Origin: Mucilaginibacter sp. cycad4
GTDB taxonomy: Bacteria > Bacteroidota > Bacteroidia > Sphingobacteriales > Sphingobacteriaceae
Direction of reading: 5' to 3'
Assembly (NCBI RefSeq): GCF_034263275.1
Contig: NZ_CP139559.1
Coordinates: 1,240,001-1,304,000 of the forward strand
DNA length: 64,000 nucleotides
Every line of letters begins with the position of its first letter. The stretch's first letter is position 1. Below, piece by piece: positions 44,736 through 51,561 of this stretch. Both the position numbers and the translations under genes were made by a program. The notes below the pieces were generated by a model that saw only the letters and a list, made by a program, of their open reading frames with translations, was not told the DNA's origin and made no database searches.

Positions 44736-45539
44736 TTAAATAGCTGTCCATCCTCCGTCAACAACCAGGTTAGCGCCGGTCATATAAGCCGATGCCCCGC
44801 TGGCCAGAAATATAAGTGCGCCCTGGTAGTCTGACGCTTTGGCCATGCGGCCCAGTAATGTTTTTGCCGAATAGTTGCTGACAAAATCGTCCGTTTGCCC
44901 GTTCTCAACGCCGCCTGGCGACAGGGTATTTACCCGCACACCGGTGTGCCCCCAATAGGCAGCCAAAAAGCGGGTGAAGTTGATAATAGCCCCCTTGGTT
45001 ACCGGGTAAGCAGCAGATTTATAAAAGGTTTGCCGGCCTCTCGCATCGCGGTAAATGCTTTGATCGGGACCAACCATACCATAGGTTGAAGCTATGTTGA
45101 TAATGCTGCCGCTACGGTGCAGGGCCATTTGTGTGCCAAATACCTGCGAGCATAAAAAGACGCCGGTAATGTTTACATTCAATGATAGCTGAAAAGCCTC
45201 AAGCGGGTAGTTTTCAAATGCCGAAAGCTCTTTGGCCATGGCCGGGTCTTCAAACTTATCATTGATGGCGGCATTGTTCACCAGGATATCAACCGCGTCA
45301 TATTTATCTAATACAGCGTTAAGACCGTCAATTAATGATTGTTTGCTGGTAACATCTACACCTATGCCCAGATGGTTATCGCCCAGTTGTTTGGCAAAAG
45401 ACTGGGTTTCGTCGGCGTTAATATCTGCAACAACTACATTAGCCCCGGCTGCGGCCAGCGCTTCGCAATGTTTCCGGCCAATGAGGCCTAAAGCTCCGGT
45501 TACAACAGCGGTTTTTGTTTTTAGCGAAAACATGTCCAT
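44736..45539 (-). CDS. SDR-family oxidoreductase
   Basis: A 267-residue classical short-chain dehydrogenase. The NAD(P) motif is TGALGLIGRKHCEALAAAG (residues 15-33), with an early acidic residue at the end of beta-2 (VVADIN) that favours NAD. LVNNAAIND and the catalytic YxxxK in AAYPVTKGAIINF follow, then LSPGGVENGQ. A roughly 12-residue insertion (RDARGRQTFYK) before the active-site Tyr is similar to that in sugar-pathway SDRs. It probably oxidises or reduces a keto-sugar intermediate of this operon. It lies 5 nt after the aminotransferase gene and 15 nt before the fusion gene. Confidence 0.85.
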   Translation of the reverse strand: MDMFSLKTKTAVVTGALGLIGRKHCEALAAAGANVVVADINADETQSFAKQLGDNHLGIGVDVTSKQSLIDGLNAVLDKYDAVDILVNNAAINDKFEDPAMAKELSAFENYPLEAFQLSLNVNITGVFLCSQVFGTQMALHRSGSIINIASTYGMVGPDQSIYRDARGRQTFYKSAAYPVTKGAIINFTRFLAAYWGHTGVRVNTLSPGGVENGQTDDFVSNYSAKTLLGRMAKASDYQGALIFLASGASAYMTGANLVVDGGWTAI

Positions 45540-45544
45540 ACTAC

Positions 45545-46891
45545 TTAGGCAATGCTTTTAGGTTTAATGTTGTAATTGCTCACCTTGCGGAAAACCGCTT
45601 CCAGCACTTCGCCTTTTAAGTAGTTTTTAATGTTACCACTTTCAATAGCCTCTTTTACCAAAGGCAATACGTCGCGGTAGGCTGCAAGGGTATAATCAAT
45701 ATCTTCGGTGGTATGGCTGTAGCACATATTGTGGAACCCGGCCCAAAGCACGCCACGTTTTATCATTTCCTGTTGCATGAAAGTCTTTACTTCCAATCCG
45801 TTGCCGGCATCAGGCGTAAAGGTTACCATGCTGCGGCAGTTAAAGCCAACGCAGCGTGTGTACTTGTCAACACCCAGTTCAATGGCAAGGCTGTTATAAC
45901 CATCTTTTAAGAGTGCGCCGTGCTCGTCAAGGTATTGTGGCACGTTTTTATCACGAAGCTCATTGATGGTAGCTATGCAGGCCGCTAATGACAAAGCCTC
46001 GCCGCCAAAGGTGGTGTAACTGAATACTTCGGAGTTGAAAAGCTCCATTACATCGGCCCTGCCTGTTAGCAATGCTATAGGCATGCCATTGGCGCATGCT
46101 TTTGAAAATACGGCTAAATCAGCTTTAACATTGAAATATTGCTGTGCACCGCCAACGGCTACGCGGAAGCCTGTCCACATTTCGTCAAAAATGAGCAGGG
46201 TGCCGTTGGCTTTGCATACTTCGGCCAATTCCTGCAGGTAACCTGGTTTTGGCGCTTCAAAAATGAATGGCTCTAATATTAAAGCGGCAACGGTTTCATC
46301 CAGGGCTGCTTTTACCGATTCAATGTCATTGTACTCAAAAGTATAGGTAAGGTCCTGGATAGCTTCCGGTACGCCTGAATTGCGGCTGGTGATACCAATG
46401 TACCAGTCATGCCAACCATGGTAGCCGCAGCAAAATACTTTATCGCGGCCGGTAAAAGCCCTTGCTACGCGGATAGCCGCCGAACAAACATCAGCGCCTG
46501 TTTTAGAGATCTTTACTGCTTCGGCATTAGGCACAACCTGTTGTACCAGTTCAGATAACTCAACCTCCAGCGGGTGCATCAATGAAAAAGTGATGCCATC
46601 ATTAAGCTGCTCACGGATAGCCTCATCTACGGCCGGGTAAGCATAACCCAATGAAATTGGCCCGATGGCCGAGTTAAGGTCGATATATTCATTGCCGTCA
46701 GCATCCCATACATGTGATCCTTTACCTTTTACAAGGTATTTGGGCGCTGCACCTATGGTAAATTGCCCCGGACCTTTAGCAAGCGTTTGGGTAACCGGCT
46801 TTTGAACTTTTAAAGCGCGTTCATATAATTTATCAGATTCGCTGATATTTGGGAAATCGTTGTTAAGATCTATTTTATTAGCCATGATCAA
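45545..46891 (-). CDS. Class III (glutamate-1-semialdehyde aminomutase-like) PLP aminotransferase
   Basis: A 448-residue class III aminotransferase. YLVKGKGSHVWDADGNEYIDL, LGYAYPAVDEAI, the PLP-ring block LLIFDEMWTGFR and the lysine in VFSKACANGMPIA are seen, followed by FTTFGGEALSLAA. It is closest in pattern to HemL-like proteins found in surface polysaccharide clusters rather than to true HemL, since the operon has nothing to do with heme. It likely aminates a carbonyl sugar intermediate, giving an amino group on the final ulosonic acid, or isomerises one. 5 nt from the transketolase stop. Starts possible at 46891 and 46885. Confidence 0.82.
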   Translation of the reverse strand: MIMANKIDLNNDFPNISESDKLYERALKVQKPVTQTLAKGPGQFTIGAAPKYLVKGKGSHVWDADGNEYIDLNSAIGPISLGYAYPAVDEAIREQLNDGITFSLMHPLEVELSELVQQVVPNAEAVKISKTGADVCSAAIRVARAFTGRDKVFCCGYHGWHDWYIGITSRNSGVPEAIQDLTYTFEYNDIESVKAALDETVAALILEPFIFEAPKPGYLQELAEVCKANGTLLIFDEMWTGFRVAVGGAQQYFNVKADLAVFSKACANGMPIALLTGRADVMELFNSEVFSYTTFGGEALSLAACIATINELRDKNVPQYLDEHGALLKDGYNSLAIELGVDKYTRCVGFNCRSMVTFTPDAGNGLEVKTFMQQEMIKRGVLWAGFHNMCYSHTTEDIDYTLAAYRDVLPLVKEAIESGNIKNYLKGEVLEAVFRKVSNYNIKPKSIA

Positions 46892-46896
46892 TATTT

Positions 46897-47847
46897 TTAT
46901 TCTGAAAATTCAGGTGTTAAAATTTGTGGTTGATGGTGAGCCGTTTGATAGCCCAGTATTTTTTCGGCAATTTGCTTGCCTGTAAAACCTTCGTGCTCCA
47001 ATACCGAAGGAAGCAATGTTGGCCTGAACCATTTTTCATTCAACGCCATGGGAAGCACGTTAGCCGTAGTGCGGTGTTTTAATAAAACCTCGGCTACGAT
47101 GGTATAAAGGCCGCCGGTTAAAAAATGATCTTCAAGCGTAACCACCAGTTTGCTTTGTGCCGATGCTTTCAGTATAGCCTGCTCATCAACAGGTTTAAGG
47201 CTGCGCATATTGATCAAACCAACTGAAAGGCCTTCACTTTTCAGCATCTCAATTGCGATGAGCGCCTGCTCAAAAAGTAAGCCATAAGTTAAAATGGTTA
47301 CATCGCTGCCTGCGGCTATTACTTCGGCTTTGCCCATGCTAAAAGGCTCATGGCTGTAGGTTGTTTTTCGTGTATTGATGCGGGTATAAGCCGGGCTTTT
47401 GCTCTCCCAGATCTGCGGCAGCATTTTTACCAGATCGTCCTCATCGGCAGGGGCAAACACGGTTACGTTAGGGATGCCGCGCATAATGGAGATATCTTCA
47501 ATGGCCTGGTGGGTTGGACCGTTGCCATCCGATAAAAACCCTGGTATAAACGAGCTAAGCTTAACCGGTAAATTGGCTATGCCAACATCGGTGCGCACAA
47601 ATTCAAAGGCGCGCATGGTTAAAAAGGCTGCAAGCGCGTGTACAACAGGGGTACGGCCACGCAGTGCCAAACCGGCAGCTGCACCAATCATGGTTTGTTC
47701 AGTAATACCGGTGTCAATAAAACGTTTGCCTAATATGCCGGGCAGGTTACGTACCAGCGCACGGTTTTCGGCGGTCATTACAATCACCTGCTCGTTGGCA
47801 AGGGCTGTTTGGGTTAAAAGTTCTTCGTAACTCATCTTATCGCACAA
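46897..47847 (-). CDS. Transketolase, C-terminal subunit (split enzyme)
   Basis: A 316-residue protein holding the pyrimidine-binding and C-terminal transketolase domains. RFIDTGITEQTMIGAAAGLALRG contains the Glu that activates thiamine diphosphate, FVRTDVG and GPTHQAIEDISIMRGIPNVTVFAPAD follow. The C-terminal domain has TILTYGLLFEQALIAI and EDHFLTGGL. It pairs with the N-terminal subunit just upstream, overlapping it by 11 nt (47837-47847); an ATG at 47835 would remove the overlap. Split transketolases are common in other phyla and in sugar clusters, but here the pair is inside a nonulosonate-like operon, so it probably moves a two-carbon ketol unit in a dedicated pathway rather than in the pentose phosphate cycle. 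Confidence 0.85.
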   Translation of the reverse strand: MCDKMSYEELLTQTALANEQVIVMTAENRALVRNLPGILGKRFIDTGITEQTMIGAAAGLALRGRTPVVHALAAFLTMRAFEFVRTDVGIANLPVKLSSFIPGFLSDGNGPTHQAIEDISIMRGIPNVTVFAPADEDDLVKMLPQIWESKSPAYTRINTRKTTYSHEPFSMGKAEVIAAGSDVTILTYGLLFEQALIAIEMLKSEGLSVGLINMRSLKPVDEQAILKASAQSKLVVTLEDHFLTGGLYTIVAEVLLKHRTTANVLPMALNEKWFRPTLLPSVLEHEGFTGKQIAEKILGYQTAHHQPQILTPEFSE

Positions 47848-48703
47848 CTAAAGTTTCTGATGTTAATGTTGTATTGTGCTGACCATGCAGCTCTAATAAA
47901 AGCTGTTCAATCTCGTCTGCGTTGAAATTGCAAAACCACCTGTCGGCCCTTTCCTGGATACTTGGCAGGCCTTTGCCGCGCACGGTATCAGCAATAATTA
48001 CATTGAGTTTTCCGGCCTGGAAAGGAAAAGCACCGAAAGCCTCATCAAGTTCGGCAAAGCTGTGGCCGTTTATTCTTTTAACAGCTGCGCCAAAGGCTTC
48101 AAACTTATCTGCGAGGGGCTCCAGCGGGATCAGATCTTCCGTGCGCATATTGGCCTGGAAATGGTTACGGTCAACCACGAAAAGCAGGTTATCCAATTGA
48201 TAAGCATTAGCCACCAGCATGGCTTCCCAGCAGGTACCTTCGTTTAATTCACCGTCGCCTAAAATGCAAACCACTTTGTTGGTGCTTCCGCTAATCTTCA
48301 GGTCCATGGCAACACCGATAGCAACCGAAGGCAAATGGCCTAACGAGCCCGAGTGAAATTCGATACCCGGAATTTTGGTGTTTGGATGCCAGTAAATATG
48401 GTCATTAAGTAAAAGGTGATTTTTAAGGCGTTCTTTTTCCAGTAAACCCAGCTCGGCAAACGTGCCGTACAGGGCAGGCACGTCATGGCCTTTCGACAGA
48501 AAAAGATAATCACGGCCGGGGTCAGTAAGATTATCTTTATTGATGTTTAAAAAACTGCTATATAAATAAACGATCAGGTCGACAGCCGATAATGATGCCC
48601 CTGTAAAACATCCGCCGTCGGTAGACATGCGGATGATATGCTCTCTCACCTTCAGAGAAATGTCTGTTAAATCCTGGTAATTGTTGTTCTCCACTGTTAT
48701 CAT
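47837..48703 (-). CDS. Transketolase, N-terminal subunit (split enzyme)
   Basis: A 288-residue thiamine diphosphate-binding subunit. YLFLSKGHDVPALYG, HSGSLGHLPSVAIGVAMDLK and the ThDP motif ILGDGELNEGTCWEAMLVANAYQLDNLLFVVDRNHFQ are clear (GDG followed by about 25 residues and a basic/Asn cluster). ADTVRGKGLPSIQ is near the end. It and the following subunit gene overlap, so they are made in equal amounts. It is 7 nt after the cytidylyltransferase gene. Whether the cell has another, housekeeping transketolase cannot be seen here. Confidence 0.87.
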   Translation of the reverse strand: MITVENNNYQDLTDISLKVREHIIRMSTDGGCFTGASLSAVDLIVYLYSSFLNINKDNLTDPGRDYLFLSKGHDVPALYGTFAELGLLEKERLKNHLLLNDHIYWHPNTKIPGIEFHSGSLGHLPSVAIGVAMDLKISGSTNKVVCILGDGELNEGTCWEAMLVANAYQLDNLLFVVDRNHFQANMRTEDLIPLEPLADKFEAFGAAVKRINGHSFAELDEAFGAFPFQAGKLNVIIADTVRGKGLPSIQERADRWFCNFNADEIEQLLLELHGQHNTTLTSETLVVR

Positions 48704-48710
48704 TCGCTTG

Positions 48711-49538
48711 TTATAATTCCTGTAAGTTTTTTGTGGGCGCCTGTTTGGTTTGATTAGGTAAAACTGTTTTTAGTTCATCTATATGATGCCTGTACCAGTT
48801 TACACCGGCGTATTGCGCATTAATATTGTAGATCTCGGGTTTTTGATGGAGCAGGTTGAGGATATCCTCACAAGAGAAGTGACTATCGGCTTGATATAAT
48901 TCCCTGAATACGCGCTCTATAAAGTAATAATCTTCCGCATAATCAATCGTAAACCGGTGCGACATGGAATAATCCAAGCCGGCAGGCCAGCTCACGTTGC
49001 CGATCCTGAACAATTGCGGGTTTTCCCATATATAAGGGGTGGTATGCTCCAGCTCCAGTTCACGCCCTGCGTTTTCCCACGCCCTGGTGAGGCAGTTCAT
49101 GGTCATTATTTCCACGTCGTTGCCATCGGGATAGGTAGCCGGGTGCAGGTTAGTTACAAAATCGAAAGCACCCTGATTGGCAAAAAAATAATCTAATACA
49201 TGATCAACAATACGCGGGTCAATCAAGGGGCAATCAGACGGGATTTTTAATATGATATCGGCGTTATGAACTTTTGCGGCCTGGTAATGCCTGTCGAGCA
49301 AGTTGTTCAGGCTGCCGCGGTAATAGGGGATACCTATATTGACAGCTTCGTTTATAATAATATCATCATCCGGTGTTTCAGATGTGGCAATGATCACTTC
49401 GGCTTTATGACGGATCATTTTAAGCCGCTCAATCATTCGGGCAAGCAGGCTTTTGCCCAGTATGGGCAGCATTACCTTGCCCGGTAACCGGCTCGACGCC
49501 ATGCGGGCCTGTACTACTATTAAGATCTTTTCTTTCAC
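48711..49538 (-). CDS. spsF: SpsF-like CMP-sugar cytidylyltransferase
   Basis: A 275-residue GT-A-like nucleotidyltransferase. It opens IVVQARMASSRLPGKVMLPILGKSLL, the CTP-binding signature of the CMP-NeuAc/CMP-Kdo synthetase superfamily, spore coat SpsF branch. IATSETPDDD, YRGSLNNLLDRHYQAA and LKIPSDCPLIDP follow. It should activate the ulosonic acid from the fusion synthase as a CMP-sugar. A C-terminal extension (about 235-275) of charged and Gln-rich residues has no clear domain. It lies between the GT-B-like gene (9-nt gap) and the transketolase pair. Confidence 0.8.
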   Translation of the reverse strand: MKEKILIVVQARMASSRLPGKVMLPILGKSLLARMIERLKMIRHKAEVIIATSETPDDDIIINEAVNIGIPYYRGSLNNLLDRHYQAAKVHNADIILKIPSDCPLIDPRIVDHVLDYFFANQGAFDFVTNLHPATYPDGNDVEIMTMNCLTRAWENAGRELELEHTTPYIWENPQLFRIGNVSWPAGLDYSMSHRFTIDYAEDYYFIERVFRELYQADSHFSCEDILNLLHQKPEIYNINAQYAGVNWYRHHIDELKTVLPNQTKQAPTKNLQEL

Positions 49539-49547
49539 GGTAAATTA

Positions 49548-50612
49548 TTACCAGTTAGCTATTAGTTCTTCGGTTAATTGAGCCTCCGGTTTACCAGCCT
49601 GGTACTTATTCATAGCTGCCTGCGGATCAAAGCTTTCTTTATTACCATGATGGTTTAAATAGCCGCGGCAAATGGCTGCAATGTTTTTTGCCGATACGCC
49701 ATTGTTCTGTACGGGGGCAAGGCGTTTTAATTCATCGACATCAAACAGGGAGTGCACTTTTTTACCTAAAGCAATGCCCGTATAAACCACAGTTGAATAT
49801 TGGGTGATGAGCTCGCAGCAATTGGCTATCATATGGTTGGTATTGCCCTGCCGGTATACCAATGTGCCCGCCGGGGTATTGGAGCGGATCTCCCTTTCGG
49901 CCCTGTCAAAATTTTCATTTGGGTGAAGTTTGAACAGCAATGGCCTGCCGTTGGCAATTTTTACGGCTTTTTTAATGAAAGCTATCCGGTTTTCAATGCG
50001 GAAGGTTTCGCGCATATCGGTTGTGGCTACCATCACATAATTATGATGCGGGAAATCATTATTTACATGCTGTACAAGGTTGTCATAGTTTGGCATGCCG
50101 GTAACTACAATTTTCCGTTCTTCGGTGCCTTTGCCCATGAAGTATTGTTTATATCCTTCTGATGCCGCGCAGTAAACGTCGCATATGTTCGATGATCCGT
50201 TTAAAGAGGTGTTACCGCATAGCGTAGGGGGAAGCTTAAGCCCTTTTACAACACTGCTCCAGGGAGTGTAACGGTCAATCATACCTTCCTGCACCCAAAT
50301 GGTTTTGGTGTTAAGCATGCGCTGGGGCACAATCAGGTCGGTGCAAAATACAACAAGGTCGTATTTGTTTTTCTTTGCCCCAAAATCTATCTGTAAGGCA
50401 TTTTTTTGAAGATAGTCTTCCGAAATGAGCCTGAATTTGGTAGAAAGCACTGTGCCACTAAGCAGCGTACTTTTATTAATAATAGTGTTTAGTGTTGGGT
50501 TATCAGTAAACAACTGGCTAAACCAGCAATCAAATTCAGGCAGCTCATTAGCTATCTGGTGCATTTGCGTGGTTTGGTTAATTGAACCGGTAATGAATAG
50601 TATTTTCTTCAT
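49548..50612 (-). CDS. GT-B-fold glycosyltransferase- or epimerase-like protein
   Basis: A 354-residue cytoplasmic protein, first gene of the operon. The start KKILFITGSINQTTQMHQIANEL and the later blocks IVVTGMPNYDNLVQH, PLLFKLHPNENFDRAEREI and LITQYSTVVYTGIALGKKVHSLF give a GT-B outline like capsule (CDP-glycerol-, Kdo- or polysialyl-type) transferases and UDP-GlcNAc 2-epimerases. I cannot place it in a named family with certainty. In context it is likely the transferase that uses the CMP-sugar, but an epimerase step at the head of the pathway is the alternative. No membrane segment or signal peptide. Confidence 0.5.
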   Translation of the reverse strand: MKKILFITGSINQTTQMHQIANELPEFDCWFSQLFTDNPTLNTIINKSTLLSGTVLSTKFRLISEDYLQKNALQIDFGAKKNKYDLVVFCTDLIVPQRMLNTKTIWVQEGMIDRYTPWSSVVKGLKLPPTLCGNTSLNGSSNICDVYCAASEGYKQYFMGKGTEERKIVVTGMPNYDNLVQHVNNDFPHHNYVMVATTDMRETFRIENRIAFIKKAVKIANGRPLLFKLHPNENFDRAEREIRSNTPAGTLVYRQGNTNHMIANCCELITQYSTVVYTGIALGKKVHSLFDVDELKRLAPVQNNGVSAKNIAAICRGYLNHHGNKESFDPQAAMNKYQAGKPEAQLTEELIANW

Positions 50613-50905
50613 CCTTTTATTTCAATCAGCAATTGCGGTTAGATTCAATGATTAATAATTTTATCATTTTAATTTTAAATTACGAGGCTTAGCAAAGGGC
50701 AAAGCCTGATAATTTGATAAATGTAGGGGGGCTATTTTTAGATAATGCGAAGTCTGCGTTATCAAATCATTAAGCCGGATGTTGGAGTGTATTATTTATT
50801 AACAAATAATGTATGTTGTTAATAAAGTGCAGGTGTTGATTGGGTTAACCTGTTTAATATAAGTTCGTTGGAGGGCTTTAATTCTGCTTGTATATAATAG
50901 TGTTT
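50613..50905 (-). other. Leader region of the sugar-acid operon
   Basis: AT-rich, non-coding, and must carry the promoter of the nine-gene operon ending at 41916. I find no exact TAnnTTTG on the minus strand and no strong hairpin. Confidence 0.35.
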
Positions 50906-51205
50906 TTAAACCATAACCTTAAATATAATAAGGATGGCAGTGACAAACAGAACGATCATCCCGCCGAGAAAGAAATAATCGGCCGATGTTTCAAGATGAC
51001 CACCAGGCTTGATATTGCCCCGGATAGAAAGAAACGAAAGGATGCAGCTCAGCATAAAGAAAACCAGTGCTATAGTTACTGTTTCATCGATATAAGTCCG
51101 TTCGGAAAGTTTCAGGAATTTTAATGAGGTAAGCACCACAAAACATAAGCCCAGTAAATTTGATGCTGCGTTAAGGATATTCGGCGATTTATCGTTGCTT
51201 GACAT
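50906..51205 (-). CDS. Small membrane protein of unknown function
   Basis: A 99-residue protein with three likely membrane segments: about residues 10-30 (ILNAASNLLGLCFVVLTSLKFL), 43-62 (VTIALVFFMLSCILSFLSIR) and 77-97 (YFFLGGMIVLFVTAILIIF). The charge pattern and even codon use make it look real. I recall similar short proteins of unknown role in Bacteroidota but no named family. It stands alone, 293 bp from the operon to its left and 356 bp from the Omp85-like gene to its right. Confidence 0.65.
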   Translation of the reverse strand: MSSNDKSPNILNAASNLLGLCFVVLTSLKFLKLSERTYIDETVTIALVFFMLSCILSFLSIRGNIKPGGHLETSADYFFLGGMIVLFVTAILIIFKVMV

Positions 51206-51494
51206 AATATCAATAGGTACCAGGTATAAAACTAATAAAATCTGTCACAACGGAAGTTAATAAGGAGAAAATGTTTAATGGTCAATATCAACCAAGTAAT
51301 AACATAAGTATTGCCCCGATGTGTAAAATAATTACGGATTGATTATTTTTATCGAAATATTAAGATCCCGATAGCAAACGATTAAGATCTGCAGCATAAC
51401 AGTCATGTTATTTACGGTTATTTAGATTAATAACGATATATCGTCACTTTTTTTGTGTTGATTTTTTGTTAAATTTCTGTAATGCAGATAGTTG

Positions 51495-51502
51495 TATGTT
51501 TG
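51495..51502 (+). promoter_or_regulatory. Candidate -7 box for the Omp85-like gene
   Basis: TATGTTTG matches TAnnTTTG, 59 nt before the ATG at 51562. A TTTG at 51465-51468 is 26 nt upstream, slightly far for a -33 box. Nothing else is visible in 51206-51494. Confidence 0.45.
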
Positions 51503-51561
51503 GTACGCATGTTGCCTGCTATTTATATTATTTAAGCCCCTACATCTAAACACATTACCTC

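Noticed and set aside
45545..46891. True glutamate-1-semialdehyde aminomutase (HemL) of heme synthesis
   Set aside because: The gene sits in a sugar operon without any heme gene, and similar HemL-like proteins are common in polysaccharide clusters.
47399..47830. 143-codon plus-strand open frame
   Set aside because: Antisense to the transketolase C-terminal subunit gene, which has all its motifs.
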